DNA from: Kingdonia uniflora
Taxonomy: Eukaryota; Streptophyta; Magnoliopsida; Ranunculales; Circaeasteraceae
Length of the DNA: 64,000 nt
Direction of reading: 5' to 3'
Assembly: GCA_014058105.1 (NCBI GenBank)
Contig: JACGCM010002535.1
Span: 2,542,001 to 2,606,000, forward strand
In this document: one piece after another, positions 54,031 to 64,000 of the stretch
Numbering within the stretch: the first letter of the stretch is position 1
Layout: the number at the start of each line of letters is the position of its first letter
Notes under the pieces: generated by a model
Told to the model about the DNA's origin: nothing
What the model saw: the letters and a program-made list of their open reading frames with translations, nothing else
The model's database searches: none
Made by a program: the position numbers and the translations under genes

Positions 54031-55038
54031 ATGGCTACTAGGGAGGAAGAGGAAACAAGTGTAGTCATAATAATGGTATATTTGCTTTATGCAGCCGTAA
54101 TGATTTATAAAAGGAGACTATTACCTAGACAACCTATAGTAAATAGAGACCATGAAAGGAAACTTTTAGTACAAAGGATGCATGTAGAGAGTAATAAATA
54201 TTGTCACGAGCAATTGCGCATGAACATAAATGTGTTTCGAGTGTTAGTGAGTTGTTTAAGAAGGCATGGCTTACGTGATTCAAGGTTTTTGATGGCCGAG
54301 GAACAATGAGCAATATTCCTTCATACTGTAGGACATGACCAAAGGAACTCTGCTACGAAATTTACGTTCAGATATACTAAATGCAATGATGGGTATATGC
54401 AAGGAAGTGTTTAAGCAAGCACACGCTATTAATTTACCTACAGGTGATTTGAGTTATACAAGGAGTTGACACCATTACTTTGAGGTTATACTTACCTCCT
54501 CTTTAATTTTTATTAATATTGAGTTTTCCAGCATTTAAAAAAAAACTATTATGAATTATATAGGATATGGTGGGTGCCATAGATGGAGCATATATCTCCG
54601 CACAAGTACTAATTGTTGACCAAGCAAGGTATCAAAATAGAAAGGGTGATATTCGTCAAAATGTCCTAATGGCGTGTACATTTTATATAGGATTAACGTA
54701 TGTTCTCAACATGACACTAAAGTGTTGAAGGATGTAGTCACCCGTGTAGGGGACCAGTTAATCATTCCCGCTAGTACAGAGTAATTCATGGTATTAAATA
54801 CTATAGATGTGAATTATTTTGAAGAAAAATCTATAATTACATATCATACATAGTCATTCTTATCTTGCTGATACTGGATTTCAACATGTCCCAAAAAAAT
54901 TTGCCCCATTTCGAGGTACTCGATATCATTTGAATGACACTCATGGACGGAATCCAAGAAATGCAAGATAATTATATAATTATTGACATTTGTAATTACG
55001 TAATGTAATTGAAAGAACATTCAAACTTCTAAAAAAAC
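54031..55038 (+). pseudogene. Decayed PIF/Harbinger transposase
   Basis: The N-terminal part (54031-54308) reads MYKRR-like basic sequence then FRVLVSCLRRHGLRDSRFL, like the DUF8040-type leader of plant Harbinger transposases. After an intron-like gap, 54562 onwards reads DMVGAIDGAYISAQVL and NRKGDIRQNVLMACTF, then YLADTGFQHVPK, APFRGTRYHLND and RNVIERTFKLLKK. These are the three catalytic blocks of DDE_Tnp_4 (D in AIDG, D in ADTG, E in VIERTF). Many stops and frame changes are present. The C-terminus is cut at 55038 where element E begins. No terminal inverted repeats were found. Confidence 0.8.
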
Positions 55039-55502
55039 TGTAGGAGTACGCTCCCTTTAACAACGAGGCGGAAGGTCGCTGGATGACCTCCCCACTTGTA
55101 GAAGCACGTTCCCGCTAACCACGAGGTGGAAGGTCGTTAGACGACCCCTCTTAACGACCCTAGAGACACGACAAATGCAACCTATAGCAACAAGCACTAA
55201 CCCTTTCCCAAGTAGAAAGGTAAAGCCTATAACCCCAAAGGGGTATCTTAGGAATTGTACACGACACGTGAACAGGAGAACTCCTAGGTCAAGACTCTCC
55301 CTATAAATAGAAAGGGAAGGTAACCTAAGAGAGGGACCTCTTTTTGATACCTCCTCCTCCATAAAAGAAGCTCAAATAGCCTAAGAAGAAGAGGAAGAAG
55401 AGACCCGCAGAGAGTCGAGTGGTGCCATCCTCCGGTGAGACGTGTCAAGCCCAAAACTAATAGTTACGTATTATCGTCTCTGAAAGAAATCTTGGGACCA
55501 CA
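55039..55502 (+). repeat. 5' LTR of element E
   Basis: Starts TGTAGGAGTACG directly after the Harbinger remnant and ends CCACA. A TATA box CCCTATAAATAGAAAGG lies near 55300. Two related phrases around AACGAGGCGGAAGGTCG and CACGAGGTGGAAGGTCG form a short internal repeat. Confidence 0.8.
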
Positions 55503-55518
55503 ATTGGTGTCGTCTGCG
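55503..55518 (+). other. Primer-binding site of element E
   Basis: ATTGGTGTCGTCTGCG follows the LTR and is a variant of the TTGGCGCCGTCTG type used by A and B. Confidence 0.65.
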
Positions 55519-55553
55519 TTCACGCAACTACAACTCTCTAACAGCCGCGGGAG

Positions 55554-57330
55554 ATGGTGGTTTCCATGCGAAACCAAACACAGGAATAGGCAATGGTAGA
55601 GATGTGAGTCGTGCTCTTGCAGTTACAGGAATAAATACTCACCAAGAAGGATCAGATCCATCAGCTATAGGTGGCCAATGATGAGCTATAAGAGACTCTC
55701 GTTGTTGGACCCCAACTTCCAGCTGGTAGTCCAATGGCTTCCACTTCTGTCGGTGACTCCACGCTGTACGACGAGGCTCCCATCGACACCAACAATAACA
55801 CGTACCCCCGTTCACCACCGATGTATGGGCCGGTCCACGATCCCCAAACTACTTTACAACATGCATTCGGTACCTCGTGAGATAATACTCCAACCAGCTA
55901 TGCCAATTATCCAATGACCTCAGCTACCAAGGCTCCCAATGCAACGAGCTTCCAGCCAATGACCACCCCACCAGTATAGCCAAGCCACCCTAGAGCGCCC
56001 TGCCCAGTATTCCCCACAGTACCATGGTATGCATTCCCCCATGCCTATAACATACTTAGGCCCCTAATATGATAATTATAATGAAAACCTCCCTCGGAAC
56101 CACTTGTAGTACTGCCCCGACGATCCATCCTACTCGCCTAGGTATGGCTGTAGGCAGTACCAAGAATGAAACCCCACTTACAACGAACGATTCCATGAGT
56201 GGTATCTAGGAACGCCTTAGTCTGTACATCCCTCTGATCCAAATGAGGACAGTTACTACGATGAGTCGTCTACCCGGGAGGATGCAGTCTCAGAAGGGGT
56301 GTCAGTAGAAACGACTGCCTACCGCTAACGACCGCCTCCGTAGTAGCGTTAATTAAAAGTGTGAAAAACAACAACCCAACGAAGCAGTTAACCAAGGAGA
56401 CACTACGCATGATATATAATATCCCATTTATAGAAACCATCCAGAGTTATGTCCTGGGGCAGAGTTATTCCAGGTTGAAGTTCAAGCCCTTCACCGGAAG
56501 CCAAGACCCAAGTCAATACATCTCCAAATTCTGGTATAACATTAACTTACAACACCAAACGGATAAGCACATGTGCCGCATGTTCCCCTCTACACTGTCA
56601 GACGGGGACCTCGCCTGGTTTCAAAGCCTCGAACCCAACTCCATATCCACCTTCGAGTAACTCTCTTTGGTGTTCATAGAAAAGTACCTACACAACCAGC
56701 AATCCAAGAAGCAACTAGCAGAGTTGTTTTCCTTAAAGCAACAAGTAGGGGAAACAATTGACTCTTTCCTCACATGGTTTAAGAACGAGTTGACCCTCAT
56801 CGAGCGGGTGGATGCTTTGACAGCCTGTCTGGCTTTTATGGGCGCCTGCCTACCTGGTTTAAAGCTCTGCGAAGCCTTGCACATAAGGCGCTCTGAACTA
56901 CTAGAAAGTCCATACGAGAAAGTGCCAAAGTCCCAAAATGTAAAAGCGGACAACCGCGCATCTGCCTCTCAGACAGTGTCTCTTCTCAGTACCGCATCCG
57001 TCCCGCTACCCCTCACACGTCCAGAAATGTCCAAACAGCAAAGGGACCCACAGGAAAGCCAGCGCGGGTTTGACGACGAAAGGAACAAAAGGCGAGCCAC
57101 TAAAGACCCTCGCCATAAAACTGACCCCCCCCCCCCCTCCATGAGAAAAGATCAAAAGATGCGCATTGGGAACGCTATGTGCCCAACGACCTTAATATCA
57201 CATGGGCTTACCTCTTCACTATTGTTAAGAAAGACCCAGGCTATAGGAAGCCACGTCCAAATGACGACCCTATTGTGCCCACCATGCAATCTACGACCAT
57301 AAAACTAAGGAGTGCTACGACTTAATCAAC
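55554..57330 (+). pseudogene. gag of element E
   Basis: An ATG at 55554 begins MVVSMRNQTQE and soon meets stops. A Pro/Thr-rich N-terminal part spans 55680-56300. The capsid-like block is well preserved at 56361-56930: KFKPFTGSQDPSQYISKFWY, MCRMFPSTLSDGDLAWFQSL, KQQVGETIDSFLTWFKNEL, one stop at 56660. A Lys/Arg-rich tail with DDERNKRRATKDPRHK follows. A run of C's near 57126 is a likely slippage site. Confidence 0.75.
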
Positions 57331-57660
57331 ATGACCGAAACATGGTTCCGAAAAGGGCGTTACACTCAGTACATCAAACGGCCGATCCCCATAGAAAACA
57401 TGTTCCCGTACAAAGTTCTCGAGGAATCCGCAATGACTAACCAAACACAGGGGCATGTGATAGTGTGCGAGATGATCCTAGGAGACATTCATAGAGCACT
57501 ATCTCATAACGTTATCTCCAATTCCACACGGTAGTATTACCAGCTAAGCGAGAATCAGATAATGGCCCACATAATCATGATGAGCTCTAGGATCCACCGC
57601 GAACACGTCATTTACTTTGCTGACAGCGATATGGGCTCGGTCTCTCATCCACATGGCGAT
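57331..57660 (+). pseudogene. Linker between gag and protease of element E
   Basis: An open frame at 57331-57533 (METW-like start, FRKGRYTQYIKRPIP) continues the polyprotein but has no recognised domain. A stop follows at 57534. Confidence 0.4.
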
Positions 57661-57960
57661 GCCTTAGTCATTTAGATCATGATCGGGGGTGTCCTGGTAA
57701 AATGAATATTGGTTGACTCAAGCAGTGGAGCCAATATACTCTACTACAATGCCTTACAGAACATAAATATGCAAGACTGCATAACTCCCTCCAAGGCAGA
57801 GATTTTAGGCTTCAATGGATCCATCGAGCGAGCCGTCGGGGAACTCGTAACTAAAGTACAGGCAGGACCCGTTGTTATATCAACAACATTCGTCATCGTC
57901 AATAGCCCTTTAATCTACTACAACGGCATCCTAGGATGCAAATGAATCCATGCAATAAAG
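57661..57960 (+). pseudogene. Protease of element E
   Basis: Reads WLVDSSSGANILYYNAL, the retropepsin active-site strand with D-S-S where D-T-G or D-S-G is expected, then KAEILGFNGSIERAVGEL and NGILGCK. The changed triad and a stop at 57945 indicate inactivity. Confidence 0.65.
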
Positions 57961-58329
57961 GTTGTTACCTCTTCCTATCACCAGGTAATTTGATTTCCAG
58001 CAAAGTTCGGTATGTACCAAATATGAAGCTGCCAAGTTGTCGCCCGCATCTATTACACCAACTCTTTAAAAAACCTAGTCGCCCTCGAGCACTCCAAGAA
58101 AAAGAGAAAAATGTGCAGAGTGGAGAATAACAGCGAACAAGGAACAAGCCCATGACAGTGGACTCGTTCCCCATTCCCGACCACCAAACTGGCATGGAAA
58201 CTGACTTATAACTACCCTCTGACCAAAACGATGTAGTTATAAACACGTTTAGCATATAATGGACACCGCCCCTCATAGAGCCGGCCGATCAGATAACCCT
58301 CGACGACATTATGAGAACTACCTACATTG

Positions 58330-58640
58330 GTTTACTTTTAACATGAGCTGAGCGGTTAGACCTAATCACCCTCCTCCTGCGATACAAGGACATCTTCACC
58401 TGGTCGTTCGATGAAATGCCAGGCATCGATCCTGGCGTCGCCTGTCACTACTTATATGTGAATACCACAGCCATGCCAGTTAAACATAAGCCAAGATGAA
58501 CTGCCCTGAGATTACGAGAGGCCATAAATGATAAAATCTAGAAGTTACTCAAAGATGGTTTCATCAGGCTAGTGGACTGCCCACGAAAAAATCTGAGCCC
58601 TAGTATGCATGTTATCCCCTCGGACCCTGAAACAAGTCCA
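58330..58640 (+). pseudogene. Reverse transcriptase of element E, palm deleted
   Basis: N-terminal RT reads LLLRYKDIFTWSFDEMPGID and LLKDGFIRLVDCPRK. The text then jumps directly to the connection segment (KLVGKIVALRHFIYK). The fingers/palm core with the Y-x-DD box is absent: roughly 150 codons are missing compared with element C. The joint lies near 58600-58620. Confidence 0.7.
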
Positions 58641-59284
58641 GAAGCTCGTAGGGAAAATAGTAGCACTCAGACATTTCATCTACAAAACGTCATACAAATG
58701 CTGACCTCTGATTTAGCATATCTGAGAGAATAAGAAATACCAGTGGAATGAGGAATGCGAGGCAACCTTCCAGAACATGGTACAATACTTGGCCACAACC
58801 CCAATCCTCAGCGCCCCAAATGAATACGAGCTCTTGGGTTTGTACCTGGGAAATACGGAACAATCTATCAGTGTCGTCCTCGTCCACATAAAGGTAAAAA
58901 CAAAAAAAAATAGTATACTTTATAAGTAAGACCCTTTTGGGGGCAGAACTGCGGTATTCTACAATCAAAAAGTAGGCACTCACCTTGGTATACGCCTCAC
59001 AGAAATTGCAACCTTGCTTCCAAACCCACATAATCAAGGTCATCACCACTCAGCCACTACAAGAGGTATTTGCAAAGAAAGATAAAACTCACCATATCGC
59101 GAAATGGGCAACCACTTTAAGGGAGTTTGACATTTACTTCGAACAACGGGTCACTATTAAGGGGCAGGTCATGGCTGACCTTATGGCAGACCTTCCCACC
59201 AACGATGATAATTTGAAAAACGAGGAAGATGATGACCCAACCATCCCTTCCGATGATACCGAGGCAGCGTATATGAAGGGCTAG
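58641..59284 (+). pseudogene. Connection and first RNase H of element E
   Basis: Reads YQWNEECEATFQNMVQYLA, ILSAPNEYELLGLYLGNTEQ and then, from 58985, VYASQKLQPCFQTHIIKVIT with QPLQEVFAKKDKTHHIAKWA. These are the RNase H motifs after RT in gypsy elements. An A-rich run near 58905 shifts the frame. Confidence 0.7.
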
Positions 59285-59570
59285 CGATTGTATGCAGATG
59301 GGTCAGTCAACGCGGGTGGTTCCGACTTGGGGATCATCTTAGTCACTCCAACCGATGACAAAATTGAGAAGACCATACGAGCCAACTTTTCCCTGAGTAA
59401 CAATGAAGTAGAATATGAAGCACTACTGTGTAGAATGGACTCAACATTGGCATTGAGCGTGGAGAAACTCTCCATCTTTATCGACTCGAAGCTAGTTATC
59501 AGCCAGCATAACGGGATATTCCAGGCCAACGGAAAAATGGCCAACTATGCATAGATCTTGCAATAACGAC
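59285..59570 (+). pseudogene. Second (archaeal-like) RNase H of element E
   Basis: Reads LYADGSVNAGGSDLGIIL, NNEVEYEALLCRM and IFIDSKLVISQHNG, with D, E and D acidic residues in place. This additional RNase H is the Tat-lineage mark, also seen in A and C. A stop occurs just before it (59282) and one at 59552. Confidence 0.75.
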
Positions 59571-60438
59571 TTTAAAAGTTTAAAAAATTCATTATTGGCA
59601 TATTCACCGAGTTAAAAATTGACACTCCGATGCTTCGCGTACTTAGCAAGTATCATCGGCGACCGCCTCTGGGTCATTCAAGTCGAGGTCCTCAACCACC
59701 CAAACTTATTAAAGTGCACGGTATAGGCGATGTACACCGATAGTGGAACAGCACACGAAGAAGCTGATTGGCGACGACAACTCATTAACTTCTTACACAA
59801 ACCCCATACCTTCCCAGAGGATAGGTCAGTCGTCGATAGTATCTGTAACAAAGAAAGGAAGTATATGGTGGTAAACCACGAGGTTTACAAAACAAGTTTA
59901 TACGCCCCATACCTCACTTGTATAGCGAGTGCTCACGTGACAACGATCATTAAAGAGATTCACGAGAGAGTCTGTAGGGACATATGGTGGGTAGATCCAT
60001 GGCTGAACGAGCACGAACACAGGAACTCTACTGGCCATCAATGAGACAAGACTTCATAGAAAATGCCAAAAAATGCGAAAAATGTCAGTTCTACGGACAT
60101 CTGATACATTCCCCAGCGGTAGACCTCTATACATTTTTTTAGCCCTTGGCCATTCGCAAAATGGGGACTGGACATCGTTGGTGCACACCCCATGGTAAGT
60201 GGACAGTGCAAGTGGTTGTTGGTCGTCATAGATTACTTTACCAAGTGGGTCGAATCTATATCGCTTGTATGCATATGAGAAGAAAAGGTAATTAGCTTCC
60301 TGTAGAAGCACTTTATCACAAGATTCAGCATCCCAATGACCCTGATGACGGACAATGGAACACAATTCATCGGTAGTAAGGTAGCTGACTTGGTACGACC
60401 CTATAACATCAAAATCTTATCATCAAGCCCTAGGTACC
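59571..60438 (+). pseudogene. Integrase of element E, N-terminal part before solo LTR
   Basis: 59730-60044 holds the leader and zinc region (HVTTIIKEIHERVCRDI; then ENAKKCEKCQFYG gives the Cys pair). The core reads KWGLDIVGAHPMVSGQCKWL and DYFTKWVESI, then FSIPMTLMTDNGTQFIGSKV. Stops near 60142, 60280 and 60306 are seen. It ends at 60438, the target site of the solo LTR, and continues at 61070. Confidence 0.75.
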
Positions 60439-61064
60439 TGTAATGGCCAAATTCCGTAAGCTCGAAATGGCTTAGAATTTGTTATCACACCAATGAACCT
60501 GCGACAATATTCTAATGGAAAACAAAAAATGACACAGGTGATTTTTAGCGGGGAAAACCTCTGAATAGGTACAAAAATCATGACCTCGAGTGGAGGATTT
60601 TTGTAAGAGTATCTTTATTGCTTGAGGCGGATATCTTATTACAAGTGAACTCTAGATTTAGAAATGCTTGAACCTTATAACTAAGAAGTTTGAATGTTTA
60701 TGAGAATCTAGAACAAGTAGTTTTCTTGGTGATTTATTGTGTAATTTTCTGGTCCCTGTTTCTTCTAGAACTTCTTCCTTATATAGGCCTTCTCCGCAAC
60801 TCTTCATTGTGCTGGAGCATGTTCTCCAAACAATATGATTAGTGGTGGTTGACTGAATAACTGAAGAGTTCGTGAGAGAGAGGTGTTTTTAACTGGTTAA
60901 GGTTTTTTAGTTTGAAGTTCAACCCACGTTCTTCACCAGTTCGTAGAGTAGGTTAAAATGTTGACTGGAAAGAAGTCATGTTGAAAATGCGTGAGTCTGA
61001 GATGAAGGTAATTTAAACTAGCGATAGCTCGATTTTAGGTAAGATCGAAGGATAGGCCCCTACA
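60439..61064 (-). mobile_element. Solo LTR inserted in the integrase of element E
   Basis: 626 bp, TGTAATGGCC at the left, CCCCTACA at the right, bounded by a perfect target duplication GTACC (60434-60438 and 61065-61069). Removing it and one GTACC restores the integrase text ([20 protein letters not shown]). A TATA box CTATATAAGG reads on the minus strand (near 60788-60779). The shared words AAAACCTCTGAATAGGTA relate it to the LTR of element D. No interior remains, as after LTR-LTR recombination. Confidence 0.9.
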
Positions 61065-61069
61065 GTACC

Positions 61070-61625
61070 CACAGGGGAACAGGCAGGTCGAGGCAACTAA
61101 TAAAACAATAATTGACAAAATCAGCAAGAGGTTGGATACAGCTAAAGGCCGGTGGGTCAATGAGCTACCCCACGTTTCTCTGGTCCTACTGCACCATGCC
61201 AAGAAAAAGTACAGGCTTCACTCCATTTATGCTCACATACGACTCTGAAGTAGTGTTCCCTATCGAAGTCATAGCCAATATAACACGGTTGTTAATTGCC
61301 CAAAGCGAAGTCAACGACCGACTCCTCGCAAAGAACCTCAATTTAATTGATGAAACCAGAGAGGAAGCATCATCTCGTATGCTCCAGTATCAGGAGATAC
61401 TAAAGAGGAATTTTAACAAACGGGTACACCCTCGAGAGTTCCACGAGGGAGAGTACATAATGAATAAAGTATTCCTCATAGCTCAAAACCATAATAAAGA
61501 TAAATTCTAGCCAAATTGGGAATGCCTATACCTCATCTCCCGAGTCATTAGTGGAAACGCCTACTGATTGCTGAACAGGGACGAAGAAGAGCTAAAGTCC
61601 CCTTGGAATTCCATGAACCTCCATA
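61070..61625 (+). pseudogene. Integrase of element E, C-terminal part
   Basis: 61112-61510 reads [16 protein letters not shown] text in one frame and the integrase frame around it: ELPHVLWSY-type motif, [40 protein letters not shown] and NKRVHPREFHEGEYIMNKVF. Conserved gypsy integrase C-terminal motifs. A stop lies at 61508; EEELKSPWNSMNLHK follows to 61625. Confidence 0.75.
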
Positions 61626-61689
61626 AGTAGAATCATTAGCGTACTAATACTTGTAAAAAGTTTGCAACAAAGCGCTTTTCAATTCTAGT

Positions 61690-62260
61690 TGGCACTACTT
61701 AAAAATAGAATTACATACTGGGGGAGTTCTTAAAGTAGAACGCCCTCCCCAATACGTGAGTTGCTTTCTAAAGTAAAAATGAGTTCTACATACTGGGGGA
61801 GTTCTTGAAGTAGAGTGCCCTCCCTAATGCTTGAGTCATTTTTTGAAGTAAAAACGAGCTCTACATACTGGGGGCGTTCTTGAAGTAGAGTGCCCTCCTC
61901 AATACGTGGGTCATTTTTTGAAGTGAAAATGAGCTCTACATACTGGGGGCATTATTGAAGTAGAACACCCTCCCCAATACGTGAGTCATTTTCTAAAGTG
62001 AAAATGAGCTCTACATACTGGGGGCATTCTTGAAATAGAGCTCCCTCCCCAATACATGAGTCATTTTTTGAAGTGAAAACGAGCTCTATATACTAGGGGC
62101 ATTCTTGAAGTAGAGCACCCTCCCCAATACGTGAGTCATTTTTTAATAAAAAAAACAAGCTCCTCATACTAGAGGCATTCTTAAAGAAGACGCCCTCCCC
62201 AATACGTGGGTAGTTTTCTGAAGAAAAAAAAACCAAGTCCTCCATATTGGGAGTATCTCT
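61690..62260. repeat. Tandem repeat of about 75 bp in element E
   Basis: Seven units contain CTACATACTGGGGG, TTCTTGAAGTAGAG and CCCTCCCCAATACGTGAGTC, starting near 61712, 61791, 61862, 61938, 62012, 62088 and 62163. The position directly after the integrase corresponds to the repeats in A and C. Confidence 0.9.
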
Positions 62261-63117
62261 AGCGAGAAGTGCCCCCTCGCACTAATAAAGGATTGATTGA
62301 CTCCCAATACCATCATGATGTTGGCATAGTTATCACGAATGCAGAGAACAATATTGAAAAAGATTGTTTATTTACCATAGCTAACACTATTACAAACTCG
62401 CATACGAAAGACAGCCAGGGCACCTACCGATACTAATAACATCGGTCGGAGTAAGATATCAAAAGAAAACCTTTGGTTTCCAAACTTTAATGATTACAAT
62501 AGACATAAACATAAAAGTACAGAGATGACAGTCACAAACAACATGGGCATATCCTCCCCCACCCACCATAACTGGGACCCTCTATACTGGACCACTTTAC
62601 GTCCTCTAGCGTCATGGCTCACAGGACAGCAACGCGATTGAAGAACGTCTTTACTGATCATGAAGGATCGGGTACTAGAACCAGTGCTTGTCGCTCCCCC
62701 TCTAGAAGAGCTAAAGGGTTGATGTACTCACGCTTCAACAGCTTACCACCCAAACCGCGATGGTCAAATACATTAGGGTATAGAAGTCTACCCACATCGT
62801 CACGCAAGCCTCAAATCAAGCTTGGGAGCGGGTCTGCATGGTGTACACAAACTTGAGAAGCAGAAGGGAGAATGATACTTAGAGCAAAGCGAACGCTCTG
62901 GATGACATTGGACAAACCAACAACCTTCTTATAAAGCATGTGTATTAGCCCTAACATTTATGACGTTGATTCCCAACAATAGTTAATGCACATAGGGAAA
63001 TCCAACAGCCCATCACCCGTCCCAAAGTCCAAGGAACATTCTTTTAACTTCCCTGACAACAGCTTCATAGAACACATTTAAAATTATGAGGGACTCCCAA
63101 TAAAACATCAATATTAC
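62261..63117. other. Spacer of element E, no gene recognised
   Basis: An 80-codon plus-strand frame (62614-62855) is Ser/Arg-rich and unrecognised. No other feature is supported. Confidence 0.35.
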
Positions 63118-63430
63118 CAAAATATGGGTCGTCATTACGACCAGGGTGCTAGTCCAATGAGGACTATCAAAAATGTTTGTGGGAGTCTCGCAAAAAGTTT
63201 CTAAGTCTAAAGCATGGATCGTCATTACGACCAAGGTGCTAGTCCAATGAGGACTAGCAAAAATGTTTGTGGGAGTCTCGCAAAAACTTTCCAAATCTAA
63301 AGCATGGATCGTTATTATGACCAACATGCTAGTCAAACGAGGACTAGCAAAAATGTTTGTGGGAGTGGCAAAAATTTCCAAATCTAAAGCATGGGTCATT
63401 ATTACGACTAAGGTGCTACACCAACAAGGA
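63118..63430. repeat. Second tandem repeat of element E, about 90 bp units
   Basis: Three and a half units contain GGTCGTCATTACGACCA, GGTGCTAGTCCAATGAGGAC and AAAATGTTTGTGGGAGT, near 63128, 63218, 63310 and 63398. The minus strand stays open across all units. Confidence 0.9.
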
Positions 63431-63849
63431 CTATTAAAAATATCAAGTCTCAAATACGAGTTATAACAGAGAAACAAGCATAAAATAAAATATTATTTCA
63501 CAGTTATATCGTCATCACGGGATCCCCAAAGGTCAATAAACATAGTCACCACGGGCTCCATGACCGTTTACTTACAACAACTATAACATAGCAACCACGG
63601 GCTCTACAGAGCTCATCTACCTACTTAATCAACGAGTTAGAGCTCGGCTCGACAACAGTCGCGTCCTCAGCGACAACCTCGACTTCTTCCTCGGGGGTAA
63701 TGTCCATTTGATTGCCTAAATGTATCAAACCTTACCGTACGGAATAGCCAAGGTGATGCAGCTCTGGCACGTCTTGGGACAGCCATAGATTCAAGAGTGG
63801 TGGAGCTACTGTGGTGACCCACTATTCAGCCGATAAGAAGAATTCCTTC

Positions 63850-64000
63850 TCAATATGTGCCACGTTCCAGACCAGCTCTATCACACGACCCTGCAGGTTG
63901 TCGGGATACCTGTTTCTCTTCCATGAGCTGCTCGTAGAGCGCCTGCTCACCCGCCTCCTTTTCCAGTGCCAAACTCTTGAACCGACCATGGGCCACTTCC
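63850..64000 (-). CDS. Possible antisense ORF of element E, partial at window edge
   Basis: The minus strand from the window end reads EVAHGRFKSLALEKEAGEQ, then ALYEQLMEEKQ, and ends at a stop at 63850. It is charged and coiled-coil-like, resembling the tail of the antisense proteins of A and C in position and composition, not in clear sequence. The start lies outside the window. It may instead be chance. Confidence 0.35.
   Translation of the reverse strand, partial: EVAHGRFKSLALEKEAGEQALYEQLMEEKQVSRQPAGSCDRAGLERGTY

Larger units (their letters stand above)
55039..64000 (+). mobile_element. Ty3/gypsy element E, Tat-like, plus strand, continues past the window
   Basis: 5' LTR, PBS, gag, protease, partial RT, two RNase H domains and integrase in order, then two tandem repeat arrays and a possible antisense coding end at the window edge. 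No 3' LTR is in the window, so at least 9 kb long. It is a different family from A/B/C (LTR 464 bp, different gag), but the same lineage by the extra RNase H and the PBS type. The RT palm is deleted, and a solo LTR interrupts the integrase. Confidence 0.8.

Noticed and set aside
61112..61510. Possible independent gene after the solo LTR
   Set aside because: Rejoining across the solo LTR shows it is the C-terminal integrase of element E.
63118..63430. Regular repeats that could suggest a CRISPR array
   Set aside because: Whole 90 bp units are similar, so there are no unique spacers, and this is a plant retroelement context.

Overview
This is a window of nuclear plant DNA, probably from a dicot. 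The evidence is AT-rich non-coding sequence, GT-AG introns, Ty1/copia and Ty3/gypsy LTR retrotransposons with plant tRNA primer sites, a plant Helitron, a 5'-truncated LINE, a decayed PIF/Harbinger transposase, and gene pieces resembling plant-specific families. I saw no tRNA, rRNA or CRISPR. No ordinary single-copy gene stands in undisturbed context. Almost everything is a stack of nested mobile elements.

Layout, left to right. 1-2445 is the terminal part of a long LTR, possibly of Tekay/Del type. 2446-5186 is a reverse-oriented LTR of a non-coding family ('LARD'), split by a 2.1 kb TRIM-like element (2661-4788, TSD AACCA). 5187-5342 and 20402-20486 are two halves of a copia LTR ('G') split by gypsy element A (5343-20401, minus strand). 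A is split in turn by a truncated plus-strand relative, B (14151 to about 17303). 21437-25038 is a second LARD copy with two 544 bp LTRs.

25800-47444 is gypsy element C (plus strand). Its 5' LTR is split by a 7 kb gene-capturing Helitron (26069-33061). Its integrase is split by non-autonomous LTR element D (37815-42069, TSD GGGTA), whose own LTR carries a LINE fragment. 48197-53435 is a full-length but inactivated Ty1/copia element, F (TSD TACTT). 54000-55038 is a decayed PIF/Harbinger transposase. 55039 to beyond the window end is gypsy element E, interrupted by a solo LTR (60439-61064, TSD GTACC).

A, B, C and E look like Tat-lineage Ty3/gypsy: a PBS of the TTGGCGCCGTCTG type, a second (archaeal-like) RNase H after the first where pol is retained, and a long region behind the integrase. 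In A and C that region holds a tandem repeat and then an antisense gene. The antisense unit has the same architecture in both: TATA-like box, GA-rich leader, 5' intron, ATG just after the acceptor, and a conserved protein with a Transposase_28-like block and a coiled tail.

The Helitron is the richest locus. It carries pieces of at least four unrelated genes, all on its plus strand: exon 1 of a CPSF-A/DDB1-like protein, an ANKRD13-like C-terminal region, an apparently intact two-exon LYR-motif gene, and two exons resembling Arabidopsis At3g27210. Its 5' terminus is repeated just before its 3' end, and an older terminator hairpin without CTRR lies inside. This suggests a composite formed by read-through of a failed terminator. 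Family names come from recalled motifs, not database searches.
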